64,000 bases of DNA from Kitasatospora sp. NBC_01246 (GTDB lineage Bacteria > Actinomycetota > Actinomycetes > Streptomycetales > Streptomycetaceae). The DNA is taken from contig NZ_CP108484.1 of assembly GCF_036226505.1 (NCBI RefSeq), positions 6,386,001 to 6,450,000 of the forward strand, in the 5' to 3' direction. A program made the position numbers and the translations under genes. The notes beneath the pieces were generated by a model. That model saw only the letters and a list, made by a program, of their open reading frames with translations. It was not told the DNA's origin and made no database searches. Shown here in pieces: positions 59,601-64,000 of the stretch. Each line of letters opens with the position of its first letter. Position 1 is the stretch's first letter.

Positions 59601-59658
59601 GGCGACACCCGACCAGGTGTTTGAGTTTCTCGACAAGGAACTTGGTCTGTCCAACTAG
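44689..59658 (+). CDS. PKS-D: three-module type I polyketide synthase
   Basis: This modular PKS has 4989 residues from GTG 44689 (4991 if ATG 44683 is used). Layout: docking - KS-AT-KR-ACP - KS-AT-DH-KR-ACP - KS-AT-KR-ACP - docking. Key residues: module 1 KS Cys 209, AT Ser 662, KR Tyr 1345, ACP Ser 1518; module 2 KS Cys 1750, AT Ser 2200, DH His 2518 and Asp 2685, KR Tyr 3129, ACP Ser 3302; module 3 KS Cys 3537, AT Ser 3989, KR Tyr 4695, ACP Ser 4868. AT motifs predict malonyl, methylmalonyl, methylmalonyl. All KRs are B-type. The N-terminal docking helix (YLKRAIADAQDARARL) differs from the LxxVTxxLxxTRxRL-like pattern of the other four proteins. The tail ends FEFLDKELGLSN, like PKS-A and PKS-B. 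The start follows a hairpin in the 110-base gap after PKS-C. A 43-base gap leads to PKS-E. Confidence 0.94.
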   Translation: MSDEDKLRSYLKRAIADAQDARARLREVQEQTAEPVAIVGMACRFPGGADTPEEFWELLASGGDAVGAFPTDRGWDLDGVYDPDGEREGTSYVAQGAFLRNATRFDAGFFGISPREAMAMDPQQRLLLETSWEALERAGIDPATLRESATGVFAGGFASNYGIGVSWSAEAGSGVEGHLMTGNATSVLSGRVSYALGLEGPAVTIDTACSSSLVALHLAAQALRSGECTLALAGGVTVLVSPGTFVEFSRQQGLSADGRCRAFSEDADGTGWAEGVGMLVVERLSDARRNGHRVLAVLRGSAVNQDGASNGLTAPNGPSQRRVIRAALANARLSAADVDVVEAHGTGTTLGDPIEAQALLATYGRERPEGRPLWLGSVKSNIGHTQAAAGVAGVIKMVLAMQHEELPKTLHAEVPSSHVDWTAGEIELLTAPVPWPAGERPRRAAVSSFGISGTNAHVIVEEAPAPETARAEAVAPVLAGAGAWLVSGRTVESLTAQAGRLRAWTVARPELAPVDVAWSLAATRSAFEHRAVVVGTERAELVGGIESLAAGVSSAAVVSGVARPGARVGLVFAGQGSQWVGMGRGLYTASTVFAESFDRVCGLLELELGVSVRDVVLGAEGVDEALAQQTLYAQAGLFAFEVGVAAVLEAAGVTPDAVVGHSVGEVAAAYVAGVLALPDAVRLVAARARLMQALPNGGAMAAVNAPEAEVLAELVPGVVIASVNGPESVVVSGSVEAVDEVVELWRERGRRVRRLRVSHAFHSPAMDPVLEELTAVADGLEYHRPAVLWAGALTGELVTEPEAGYWPAQTRQAVRFADAVATLARQGVSVFVEVGPDGSLSSLGPDAVAGIDGDEPVFVPLQRRDAEGVASFVTGLARAFVHGVPVNWSSVLPAGKPVELPTYAFRQQRFWPEGVVPLTPPAAGGGDGAGTAGEARFWAAVEDGDLASIADTLAIEDQRQLAEVLPALASWRRRELDRLVTTDWRYRTAWSAVAEPDARVLSGTWLVVVPAGAGEQPCAAALAARGAEVVVVEVPAGAVDRAEVAALLAAAVEPSGVSGVLSLLAMDETRVPDHPGVTAGLAATLALVQALGDAGIGAPLWPATRGAVAAGPGEALAHPVQAQVWGLGRVVGLEHPERWGGLVDLPEVLDDRAGARLVAVLAGAEENEVAIRADGILGRRLKRAGQTRDRDRWSPRGSVLITGGTGAIAGHVSRWLAERGAERLVLTSRSGPAAAGVAATAAELAARGTGVDVVACDVGDRSALTGLLARIGETGPALSSVLHTAAVLDDGVVDRLSAARLASVLGVKAEGALLLDELTADLDLDAFVLFSSAASTLGAAGQGNYAAANAYLDALAENRRGRGLPGLSVAWGAWGGGGFAESSAAARARVERGPMPPMDPQLAARALGGALEGPDAVVTVMDVDWAQLASAQGTADLREAPLFRELPEVRRLTARGAGSGDGTRTEGELPRRLAGLTRAEQERALTDIVRAEVAVVLGHASADAVEDRRSFKDLGFDSLTAVELRNRLGVATGIRLPATLVFDYPTPLLLAGYLRGELTGDAAGPGPVLVAAAAVDEPLAIVGMACRFPGGAGSPEEFWELLVSGGDAVGAFPTDRGWDLDGVYDPDGEREGTSYVAQGAFVRDATEFDAGFFGISPREALAMDPQQRLLLETSWEALERAGIDPAALHGSATGVFAGGYASGYGFTLAGEGGAGVEGHLLTGNATSVLSGRVSYVLGLEGPAVTIDTACSSSLVALHLAAQALRSGECTLALAGGATVMATPGMFIDFSRQQGLSADGRCRAFSEDADGTGWAEGAGMLVVERLSDARRNGHKVLAVLRGSAVNQDGASNGLTAPNGPSQQRVIRSALANARLSAADVDVVEAHGTGTTLGDPIEAQALLATYGRERPEGRPLLLGSVKSNIGHTQAAAGVAGVIKMILALQYEELPKTLHADEPSSHVDWSMGEVRLLAESVPWPVGERPRRAAVSSFGMSGTNAHVIVEEAPAVVEAAEVVEAVAPVVSGAGAWLVSGQSAEGLTAQAERLHAWVSARPSVEPAEMAWSLATTRSAFERRSVVVGTERAELVAGLQSLAAGVPSGSVVSGVARSGARVVFAFAGQGSQWVGMGRELALSSPVFAARLAECEAALAPYVDWSLADVLAGVPELKAADVVQPALWAVMVSLAAVWEAAGVKPAAVVGHSQGEIAAATVAGMLSLEDGARVVALRSRSLKVLAGLGGMLSVSRSAAVVEERIARFGERVALAAVNGPSAVVVSGEPEALEELKAEFEAEGVRARMVAVDYASHSAQVDRLEAEITEVLAGVAPRRGRIPMVSAMTGETLTGEELDAAYWYGSLRATVHFDRAVRTLAGQGHQLFVEVTPHPVLLGAMNDTLEEVAQEAGPGIVPAAVCGTLRRDEGGVTRLVTSLAEAFVQGAPVDWRTVLPAAERVELPTYAFQRERYWPQGMLPLSPVGAGRDAASLGLGAVDHPLLGAAVELAGGAGLVCTGRLSVRTHPWLADHTVGGTVLLPGTGFVELVVRAGDQVGCGLLEELTLQAPLVLPADGGGVQVQVVLAEADSEGRRAVEVFSRPDVSDPQQDWTRHASGAVAPAPAERPAPGELSVWPPEGATALDVGEVYAVRLAEVYGPAFHGLRAAWRRGEDVFAEVALPEPVAREAGAFGLHPALLDAALHAALLEDTAPADADGGPGEVRMPFAWTGVELHASGATVLRARLRRDARGALALTAVDPAGSPVVSVESLVSRLLSAAQLRAADSGVSDALFVEEWAPVAEVPVAEVPTGDWALIGADRFGLVEALAAAGVPVRSFTGPAEAAEAEPQVVLVCAGAEEAEDGDVAGAARRRTADALALAQEWLAEERLENARLVVVTRGGVAAGEGEAVADLAAAAVRGLLRSAQSENPGRLVLVDLPATGTAERIAVLPGVLATGEPELALRDTAVLGRRLGRPSGAGAAVERLAGRTADGPRTLLVTGGTGTLGGLVARHLVVTGQVNGVVLTSRSGPAAPGVAALAAELAQLGAPVRIVACDVADRDALAALLATIPADRPLGSVFHAAGIIDDGVIGTLTADRLAAVMRPKVDAAWHLHELTRDLDLAHFVLFSSAAAVFGAPGQGNYVAANSFLDALAGYRRAAGLAGLSLAWGPWVHEAGIGRELGERLLTRISRSGVAALGADEGLAVLDEALTRGEAVLVPARLDLADLRARAARSGDVPPLWRALAGGRVRRAAAAAGTGAEAGEALRHRLAGLSGQDRDRALLDLVRAHVAAVLGHASAEAVEPTRAFTDLGFDSLTAVELRNRLRTETGLRLPATLVFDHPTPVALAALLRGELAGGLPAAAPAVRPSAAVADEPIAIVGMACRFPGGAAGPEELWELLASGRDAIGPFPQDRGWDLDALYDPDTEHAGTSYTREGGFVRDVSGFDPAFFGISPREALAMDPQQRLLLEVSWEAFERAGIDPAALRGSLTGAFVGGYGSGYAGMSLEGESEFEGIDGHVMTGNATSVLSGRLSYTFGLEGPAVTMDTACSSSLVALHLACQSVRAGECSLALAGGITVMAAPDGFIAFSQARGLAVDGRSKAFAASADGMGMAEGVGMLVVERLSDARRNGHPVLAVVRGSAINQDGASNGLTAPNGPSQQRVIRAALASGGLTAADVDAVESHGTGTKLGDPIEAQALLATYGQDRPEDRPVWLGSVKSNLGHTQAAAGVAGVMKMLLALQHEELPRTLHVDEPSPHIDWSAGHVRLLTEPVPWRANGRPRRAGVSSFGISGTNAHIILEEAPAAGAADAVEPAAPAPSGAGAWVLSGRSPKALAGQAGRLREWVAARPGAEPADLAWSLVATRSLFEHRAVVVGGDGAELAAGLESLAAGVSAGSVVSGVARADARPVFAFPGQGSQWVGMGRELAAVNPVFAARLAECEAALAPYVDWSLGEVLAGAEGAPELKAADVVQPALWAVMVSLAAVWEAAGVAPEAVVGHSQGEIAAATVAGMLSLEDGARVVALRSRSLKVLAGLGGMLSVSRSAAVVEERIARFGERLSLAAVNGPSAVVVSGEPEALEELKAEFEAEGVRARLVAVDYASHSAQVERLEAEITSVLAAVEPRPGRIPMVSAMTGETLTGEELDAAYWYGSLRATVHFDRAVRTLAGQGHRVFVEVSPHPVLLGAMTESLEEVAQQAGAAAVPAAVCGTLRRDDGGAQRLLTSLAEAFVNGAAVDWTAVLPAGRRVDLPTYAFRHDRFWPKVPSALPAGGPATGRDGAATPAESAFWAAVEGGDLEQLADTLAIEDGRERLGELLPALTTWRRHDLDRSTTASWRYRMGWAPVAEPDPGVLTGTWLVAVPEADAAGDLAQGCAVALGVRGAEVVPVEVPAGTTDRAVLSALLARALREAGAEPSGVTGVLSLLALDGTPLPDHPVVTGGLAATLTLIQALGDAGIEAPLWPATRGAVAATPGELPTAPAQAQVWGLGRVVGLEHPDRWGGLIDLPEVLDDRAGARLVAVLAGCGEDQVAIRPAGMLGRRMSRAAGVRAGEDRWTPRGSVLITGGTGAIAGHVARWLAEGGAPRVVLTGRSGPAAAGVAATVAELAERGTAVDVVSCDVSDRAALAGLVDRIGKTGPALSSVLHTAAVLDDGVVDRLTPARLETVLAAKAASAAHLDELTADLDLDAFVLFSSAASTLGSAGQGNYAAANAHLDALAENRRARGLTGLSVAWGQWGGGGLAESKEAIRERMKKLPMSAMDPQLAVRALDESLRGPDAVVTVMDVDWALLAQTAVDLPKAPLVRDLPEVRRIATTAAARPAEAAGAGEGELGRRLAGLDRAEQERLLSDLVRAEAAVVLGHASADGVQAQQAFKDLGFDSLTAVEIRNRLNTATGLRVPATLIFDYPTPVAVAAWLRTELAPDEADSVPVLDDLDRLESSLSGPAPDQDTSERITRRLQSILSKWIEKQGEAESGSGEVELESATPDQVFEFLDKELGLSN
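44788..49370 (+). other. PKS module D1: KS-AT(malonyl)-KR(B-type)-ACP
   Basis: KS (44788-46080) has Cys at 45313. AT (46396-47440) has GHSVGE (Ser 46672) and HAFH at 46963-46974, the malonyl signature. KR has TGGTGAIAG (48292), LDD at 48550-48558 and Tyr at 48721. ACP Ser is at 49240. I predict a D-beta-hydroxy acetate unit. Confidence 0.9.
49417..54715 (+). other. PKS module D2: KS-AT(methylmalonyl)-DH-KR(B-type)-ACP
   Basis: KS (49417-50700) has Cys at 49936. AT (51025-52080) has GHSQGE (Ser 51286) and YASH at 51586-51597. DH (52144-53000) has HTVGGTVLLP (His 52240), YGPAF, and Asp at 52741 in LLDAALHA with the expected His. KR has TGGTGTLG (53644), IDD at 53902-53910 and Tyr at 54073. ACP Ser is at 54592. 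I predict an alpha-methyl E-alkene. Confidence 0.92.
54772..59400 (+). other. PKS module D3: KS-AT(methylmalonyl)-KR(B-type)-ACP
   Basis: KS (54772-56065) has Cys at 55297. The first His motif is preceded by Ser (ESHGTGTK rather than EAHGTGT). AT (56383-57440) has GHSQGE (Ser 56653) and YASH at 56953-56964. KR has TGGTGAIAG (58342), LDD at 58600-58608 and Tyr at 58771. ACP Ser is at 59290. I predict an alpha-methyl, D-beta-hydroxy unit. Confidence 0.9.
56449..56732 (+). repeat. Duplicated AT tract, family III (methylmalonyl type), copy in D3
   Basis: This stretch matches 61481-61764 in module E1 with two mismatches over 284 bases by eye. Similar but less exact tracts occur in C2 (from about 32140) and D2 (from about 51090). 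The methylmalonyl AT of C1 is clearly more divergent. Confidence 0.85.
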
Positions 59659-59690
59659 TTACTTCGCGCTAATTGACGGCATGTTTTGGT

Positions 59691-59704
59691 AAGGGGTCAC
59701 TGTG
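59691..59704 (+). promoter_or_regulatory. Ribosome-binding site and GTG start of PKS-E
   Basis: AAGGGG (59691-59696) lies five bases ahead of the GTG at 59702. The protein then starts [13 protein letters not shown], a normal docking segment. The 43-base gap after PKS-D contains no hairpin. Confidence 0.75.
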
Positions 59705-62700
59705 GATAACCAAGAGAAACTCTTCGACTACCTCAAGAAGACCGCGGCCGAGCTCCAGGAGACGCGCAAGCGCCTGCACAAGCTGGAGGCCGGCGAGTAC
59801 GAGCCGCTGGCGATCGTCGGCATGGCGTGCCGCTACCCGGGCAACGTGGAGACCCCGGAGGACCTCTGGGAGCTGCTGGCGGCCGGCGGTGACGCGGTGG
59901 GCGAGTTCCCCACCGACCGCGGCTGGGACCTGGAGAGCATCTACGACCCGGACCCGGAGAAGTCCGGCCGGTCGTACACCCAGTCCGGGGCCTTCGTGAA
60001 GGACGCCAGCGGATTCGACGCCGCGTTCTTCGGGATCAGCCCGCGGGAAGCCGTCGCGATGGACCCGCAGCAGCGCCTGCTGCTCGAAGTCGCCTGGGAG
60101 GCGCTGGAGCGCGCGGGAATCGACGCGGGAACGCTGAAGGGCAGCCGGACGGGCGTCTTCGTCGGTGGTTTCACCTCGAACTACCTGGTGAACCTGGAGC
60201 TGGCGGAAGGGGGCACTGCCGGGCTGGAAGGCCACATGATGACCGGCAACCTGACCGCCGTGCTCTCCGGCCGGGTCTCCTACGTCATGGGCCTGGAGGG
60301 CCCCGCCGTCACGGTGGACACGGCGTGCTCCTCCTCGCTGGTCGCGCTGCACCTGGCCTGCCAGGCGATCCGCGCCGGGGAGTGCTCGATGGCACTCGCC
60401 GGCGGTGTGACCGTGCTGGCGCAGCCCGGCATGTTCGTCGAGTTCTCCCGCCAGCAGGGCCTGTCGGTGGACGGCCGCTGCCGCGCCTTCTCCGACGACG
60501 CGAACGGCACCGGCTGGGCCGAGGGCACCGGCATGCTCGTCGTGGAGAAGCTCTCCGACGCGCGCCGCAACGGGCACAAGGTGCTCGCGGTGATCCGTGG
60601 CTCGGCGATCAACCAGGACGGCGCGTCCAACGGTCTGACCGCCCCCAACGGCCCCTCGCAGCAGCGGGTGATCCGCGCCGCGCTGGAGAGCTCCCGGCTG
60701 TCCGCCGCCGACATCGACGCGGTGGAGGCCCACGGCACGGGCACCAAGCTCGGTGACCCGATCGAGGCCCAGGCGCTGCTGGCGACGTACGGCCAGGAGC
60801 GCGGCGGCGGGCAGCCGCTCTGGCTGGGGTCGGTGAAGTCCAACCTCGGACACACCCAGGCCGCCTCCGGGGTGGCCGGCGTGATCAAGATGGTGATGGC
60901 GCTGCGCAACGGCCGGCTGCCGCGGACGCTGCACGTCAACGAGCCCACCCCGCACGTCGACTGGTCCGCCGGTGAGGTGGAGCTGCTGACCGAGTCCGTC
61001 CCGTGGCCGGCCGGCGAGCGGGTCCGCCGCGCGGGCGTGTCGTCCTTCGGCGGCAGCGGCACCAACGCCCACCTGATCCTGGAGGAGGCACCCGCCGAGG
61101 AGGACGCGGCCGAGCCGGTGGAGGCCGCGCCGCGGGTCGTCTCGGGCGCCGGCGCCTGGCCGGTGTCGGGCCGCTCGGCCGAGGGGCTGGCGGCGCAGGC
61201 CGGCCGGCTGCGGGACTGGGTGGCGGCGCGGCCGGAGGCGGAGCCCGCGAACGTGGCGTGGTCGCTGGCGACCATGCGCGCGACCTTCGAGCACCGCGCC
61301 GTGGTCGTGGGCGGGGACCGCGCGGAGCTGGCGGCCGGGCTGGAGAGCCTGGCCGACGGCGTGCCCAGCGGCGCCGTCGTCGCGGGCGTGGCCCGGGCCG
61401 ACGCGCGGCCGGTCTTCGTCTTCCCCGGTCAGGGTTCGCAATGGCTCGGCATGGGCCAGGAGTTGGCGCGGTCGAGCCCGGTGTTCGCGGCGCGCCTCGC
61501 GGAGTGCGAGGCGGCGCTGGCGCCGTATGTGGACTGGTCGCTGGGTGAGGTCCTGGCGGGCGCCGAGGGCGCGCCGGAGCTGAAGGCGGCGGATGTCGTC
61601 CAGCCCGCGCTGTGGGCCGTGATGGTCTCGCTGGCGGCGGTCTGGGAGGCCGCCGGGGTGGCGCCCGAGGCGGTGGTCGGCCACTCGCAGGGCGAGATCG
61701 CCGCGGCGACCGTGGCGGGGATGCTGTCGCTGGAGGACGGCGCCCGCGTCGTGGCGCTGCGTTCGAAGTCGTTGAAGGTGCTGGCCGGGCTCGGCGGGAT
61801 GTTGTCGGTGAGCCGGAGTGCCGCGGTGGTGGAGGAGCGGATCGCCCGGTTCGGTGAGCGGCTGTCGCTGGCGGCGGTCAACGGCCCTTCGGCGGTGGTG
61901 GTTTCGGGTGAGCCCGAGGCCCTGGAGGAGCTGAAGGCGGAGTTCGAGGCGGAGGGCGTGCGTGCCCGGCTGGTCGCGGTGGACTACGCCTCGCACAGTG
62001 CGCAGGTCGAGCGGCTGGAAGCGGAGATCACGTCCGTGCTGGCCGCGGTGGAACCGCGCCCGGGCCGGATCCCGATGGTGTCCGCGATGACCGGGGAGAC
62101 GCTGACCGGTGAGGAGTTGGACGCCGCCTACTGGTACGGCAGCCTGCGCGCCACGGTGCACTTCGACCGCGCGGTGCGGACCCTGGCGGGCCAGGGGCAC
62201 CGGGTGTTCGTCGAGGTCTCCCCGCACCCGGTGCTGCTCGGCGCGATGACGGAGTCGCTGGAGGAGGTCACCCAGGAGGCCGGGCCGGGCGCCGTGCCCG
62301 CCGCCGTCTGCGGCACCCTGCGCCGTGACGACGGCGGCGCGACCCGTCTGGTCACCTCCTTCGCCGAGGCCTTCGTCAGCGGCGCGGCCGTCGACTGGGC
62401 CGCCGTGCTCCCGGCCGGACCGGGAGTGGACCTGCCGACCTACGCCTTCCAGCACGAACGGTTCTGGCCCAAGGGCACGCTGGGCGAGCTGCGCTCCGCG
62501 CGCCCGGGAGGCGGCGACGCGCTGTCGCTCGGCCTGGGCGCGGTGGGCCACCCCATGCTCGGCGCGGTGGTGGAACTGGCCGGTGGCGCGGGCCTGGTGT
62601 GCATGGGCCGGGTGTCGCTGCGCACGCACGCCTGGCTGGCCGACCACGCCGTCGGCGGCGTCGTCCTGCTGCCCGGCACCGGCTTCGTGGAGCTCGCGGT

Positions 62701-64000
62701 GCGCGCCGGTGACCAGGTGGGCTGCGGCCTGCTGGAGGAACTGACGCTGCACGCACCGCTGGTGCTGCCCGCCGACCGCGGCGGGGTCCAGCTCCAGGTG
62801 GTCGTGGCCGCGCCCGACGCCCAGGGCCGCCGCGGGGTCGAGGTGTTCTCCCGCCCCGAGGAGACGGCCGCCCCGCAGGCCTGGGTCCTGCACGCGAGCG
62901 GTGTGGTCGCCCCCGCCACCGCGGCCGGGCGGACCGACGAGGACTTCCTGGTGTGGCCGCCGAAGGACGCCGCACCGGTGGACATCACCGACGTGTACGC
63001 GGTGCACCTCGCCGAGGTGTACGGCCCGACGTTCCACGGCCTGCGGGCCGCCTGGCGCCGGGGCGAGGACGTCTTCGCCGAGGTGGCGCTGCCCGAGGAG
63101 GCGGCGGCCGAGGCCGGCGCGTTCGGCCTGCACCCGGCGCTGCTCGACGCCGCCCTGCACGCCTCGCTGCTGGCGGAGCCGGTCGTCGAGGCCGAGCCGG
63201 GCCAGGTGCCGATGCCGTTCGCGTGGACCGGCGTCGAGCTGCACGCCGGTGGCGCGTCGGTGCTGCGGGTGCGGCTGCGCCAGGACGCCCAGGGCGGGGT
63301 GTCGCTGACCGCCGCGGACGCCACCGGCGCACCCGTGGTGTCGGTGGGGTCGCTGGTGAAGCGACTCGTCGCGATGGACCAACTGCGCTCCGCGCAGAAC
63401 GAGTTGAACGACTCGCTGTTCGTCCAGGAGTGGACCGAGGTGCCCGCCGGCGCCGCCCCGGCCGGCGAGTGGGCGCTGATCGGCGCCGACCGCTTCGGGC
63501 TGGTCGACGAGCTGGGCGCCGCCGCTGTGCCGGTGCGCGCCTTCGCCGGCATCGCCGAGCTGGCCGCCGCCGTCGAGACGGGCGAGGCCGCTGCCGGCAC
63601 CGTCCTGCTGTGCGCGGACGCCCTGCTCGGCGGGGACGCGGACCAGGGCGCCGGCCTCCCGGACACGGTGCGCCGGGCCGGTGCCGAGGCACTGCGGCTG
63701 GTGCGCGAGTGGCTGGACGAACCACGCCTGGACGCCGCGCGGTTGGTGGTCGTCACCCGGGGCGCCGTGGACGCCGGCGGCGAGGCGGTGACGGACCTGG
63801 CGGCGGCCTCCGTACGGGGGCTGCTGCGGTCCGCCCAGGCCGAGAACCCGGGCCGGCTGGTCCTGGCCGACCTCCCGGCCGTCGAGGCCGGCGCCCGAAG
63901 CGCGCTGCTGACCACCGTGGTCGGCGGCGACGAGCCCGAGCTGGCGATCCGCGGCGAGGCCGCCTACGGCCGGCGCCTGACCCGCCCCTCGGGCGAGCTG
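59702..64000 (+). CDS. PKS-E: type I polyketide synthase, 3' end outside window
   Basis: The frame starts at GTG 59702 and is still open at base 64000, giving 1433 residues. Visible layout: N-terminal docking (1-33), KS (from 34, Cys 209, His-containing HGTGTK), AT (about 572-920, Ser 662), DH (about 950-1230, His 982, Asp 1149), then the structural half of a KR ending in [12 protein letters not shown]. The catalytic KR half, a possible ER, the ACP and any later modules or TE lie beyond the edge. The KS entry motif reads RYPGN instead of the usual PGG. It is the likely acceptor of the PKS-D chain: its N-terminus is of the common YLKxTxxxLxxTRxRL type and PKS-D ends in a matching KELG-type tail. 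Confidence 0.93.
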   Translation, partial: MDNQEKLFDYLKKTAAELQETRKRLHKLEAGEYEPLAIVGMACRYPGNVETPEDLWELLAAGGDAVGEFPTDRGWDLESIYDPDPEKSGRSYTQSGAFVKDASGFDAAFFGISPREAVAMDPQQRLLLEVAWEALERAGIDAGTLKGSRTGVFVGGFTSNYLVNLELAEGGTAGLEGHMMTGNLTAVLSGRVSYVMGLEGPAVTVDTACSSSLVALHLACQAIRAGECSMALAGGVTVLAQPGMFVEFSRQQGLSVDGRCRAFSDDANGTGWAEGTGMLVVEKLSDARRNGHKVLAVIRGSAINQDGASNGLTAPNGPSQQRVIRAALESSRLSAADIDAVEAHGTGTKLGDPIEAQALLATYGQERGGGQPLWLGSVKSNLGHTQAASGVAGVIKMVMALRNGRLPRTLHVNEPTPHVDWSAGEVELLTESVPWPAGERVRRAGVSSFGGSGTNAHLILEEAPAEEDAAEPVEAAPRVVSGAGAWPVSGRSAEGLAAQAGRLRDWVAARPEAEPANVAWSLATMRATFEHRAVVVGGDRAELAAGLESLADGVPSGAVVAGVARADARPVFVFPGQGSQWLGMGQELARSSPVFAARLAECEAALAPYVDWSLGEVLAGAEGAPELKAADVVQPALWAVMVSLAAVWEAAGVAPEAVVGHSQGEIAAATVAGMLSLEDGARVVALRSKSLKVLAGLGGMLSVSRSAAVVEERIARFGERLSLAAVNGPSAVVVSGEPEALEELKAEFEAEGVRARLVAVDYASHSAQVERLEAEITSVLAAVEPRPGRIPMVSAMTGETLTGEELDAAYWYGSLRATVHFDRAVRTLAGQGHRVFVEVSPHPVLLGAMTESLEEVTQEAGPGAVPAAVCGTLRRDDGGATRLVTSFAEAFVSGAAVDWAAVLPAGPGVDLPTYAFQHERFWPKGTLGELRSARPGGGDALSLGLGAVGHPMLGAVVELAGGAGLVCMGRVSLRTHAWLADHAVGGVVLLPGTGFVELAVRAGDQVGCGLLEELTLHAPLVLPADRGGVQLQVVVAAPDAQGRRGVEVFSRPEETAAPQAWVLHASGVVAPATAAGRTDEDFLVWPPKDAAPVDITDVYAVHLAEVYGPTFHGLRAAWRRGEDVFAEVALPEEAAAEAGAFGLHPALLDAALHASLLAEPVVEAEPGQVPMPFAWTGVELHAGGASVLRVRLRQDAQGGVSLTAADATGAPVVSVGSLVKRLVAMDQLRSAQNELNDSLFVQEWTEVPAGAAPAGEWALIGADRFGLVDELGAAAVPVRAFAGIAELAAAVETGEAAAGTVLLCADALLGGDADQGAGLPDTVRRAGAEALRLVREWLDEPRLDAARLVVVTRGAVDAGGEAVTDLAAASVRGLLRSAQAENPGRLVLADLPAVEAGARSALLTTVVGGDEPELAIRGEAAYGRRLTRPSGEL
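59801..64000 (+). other. PKS module E1 (partial): KS-AT(methylmalonyl)-DH-KR(structural part)
   Basis: KS (59801-61095) has Cys at 60326. AT (61415-62470) has GHSQGE (Ser 61685) and YASH at 61985-61996, the methylmalonyl signature. DH (62549-63400) has [10 protein letters not shown] (His 62645), YGPTF, and Asp at 63146 in LLDAALHA. The remainder (about 63420-64000) resembles the KR structural region of D2. The module could be DH-KR or DH-ER-KR, because an ER would be inserted just after this point. Confidence 0.88.

Overview
The window is about 64 kb of very GC-rich DNA, with codons ending almost always in G or C. It looks like a Streptomyces/Kitasatospora-type actinomycete. From position 841 to the right edge it is filled by one strand of giant modular (cis-AT) type I polyketide synthase genes. 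I see five consecutive PKS genes holding 12 complete modules and the start of a thirteenth. No taxonomic marker is present, so the genus is inferred from base composition and gene type. I do not recognise the cluster as a named pathway, so gene symbols are left empty.

Layout. Positions 2-430 are the 3' end of an unrelated small protein with a DUF1707-type beta-rich C-terminus. It is followed by a terminator-like stem-loop (458-521) and a comparatively A/T-rich leader/promoter region (522-840). PKS-A (841-15183) has three modules, PKS-B (15223-24837) two, PKS-C (24899-44578) four, PKS-D (44689-59658) three, and PKS-E (59702 to beyond the window) begins with a KS-AT-DH module. Gaps between the PKS genes are 39, 61, 110 and 43 bases, as expected for one operon. 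The C/D gap is the exception: it holds a perfect 15-bp GC-rich hairpin.

How the genes work together. Every PKS starts with a coiled-coil-like N-terminal docking segment. Every complete one ends with a C-terminal docking segment, so the chain should pass A to B to C to D to E. PKS-A itself has an N-terminal docking segment and a normal Cys-type KS. It therefore appears to receive a chain from an upstream PKS or loading module that is not in this window. No TE, ER, loading domain, tailoring gene, regulator or transporter lies here.

Reading the domains gives: A1 (AT with FVAH motif, KR apparently dead, so beta-keto), A2 (FVAH, B-type KR), A3 (malonyl, A-type KR), B1 and B2 (FVAH, A-type KR), C1 (methylmalonyl, DH+KR), C2 (methylmalonyl, B-type KR), C3, C4 and D1 (malonyl, B-type KR), D2 (methylmalonyl, DH+KR), D3 (methylmalonyl, B-type KR), E1 (methylmalonyl, DH, rest cut off). 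The product segment is therefore a long polyol with two predicted alpha-methyl alkenes, one ketone and four positions set by ATs of uncertain extender specificity.

Most interesting points: the four FVAH acyltransferases; a KR in module A1 with three separate lesions; the strong hairpin and apparently private docking pair at the C/D junction; and nearly identical AT tracts that point to recent gene conversion between modules.
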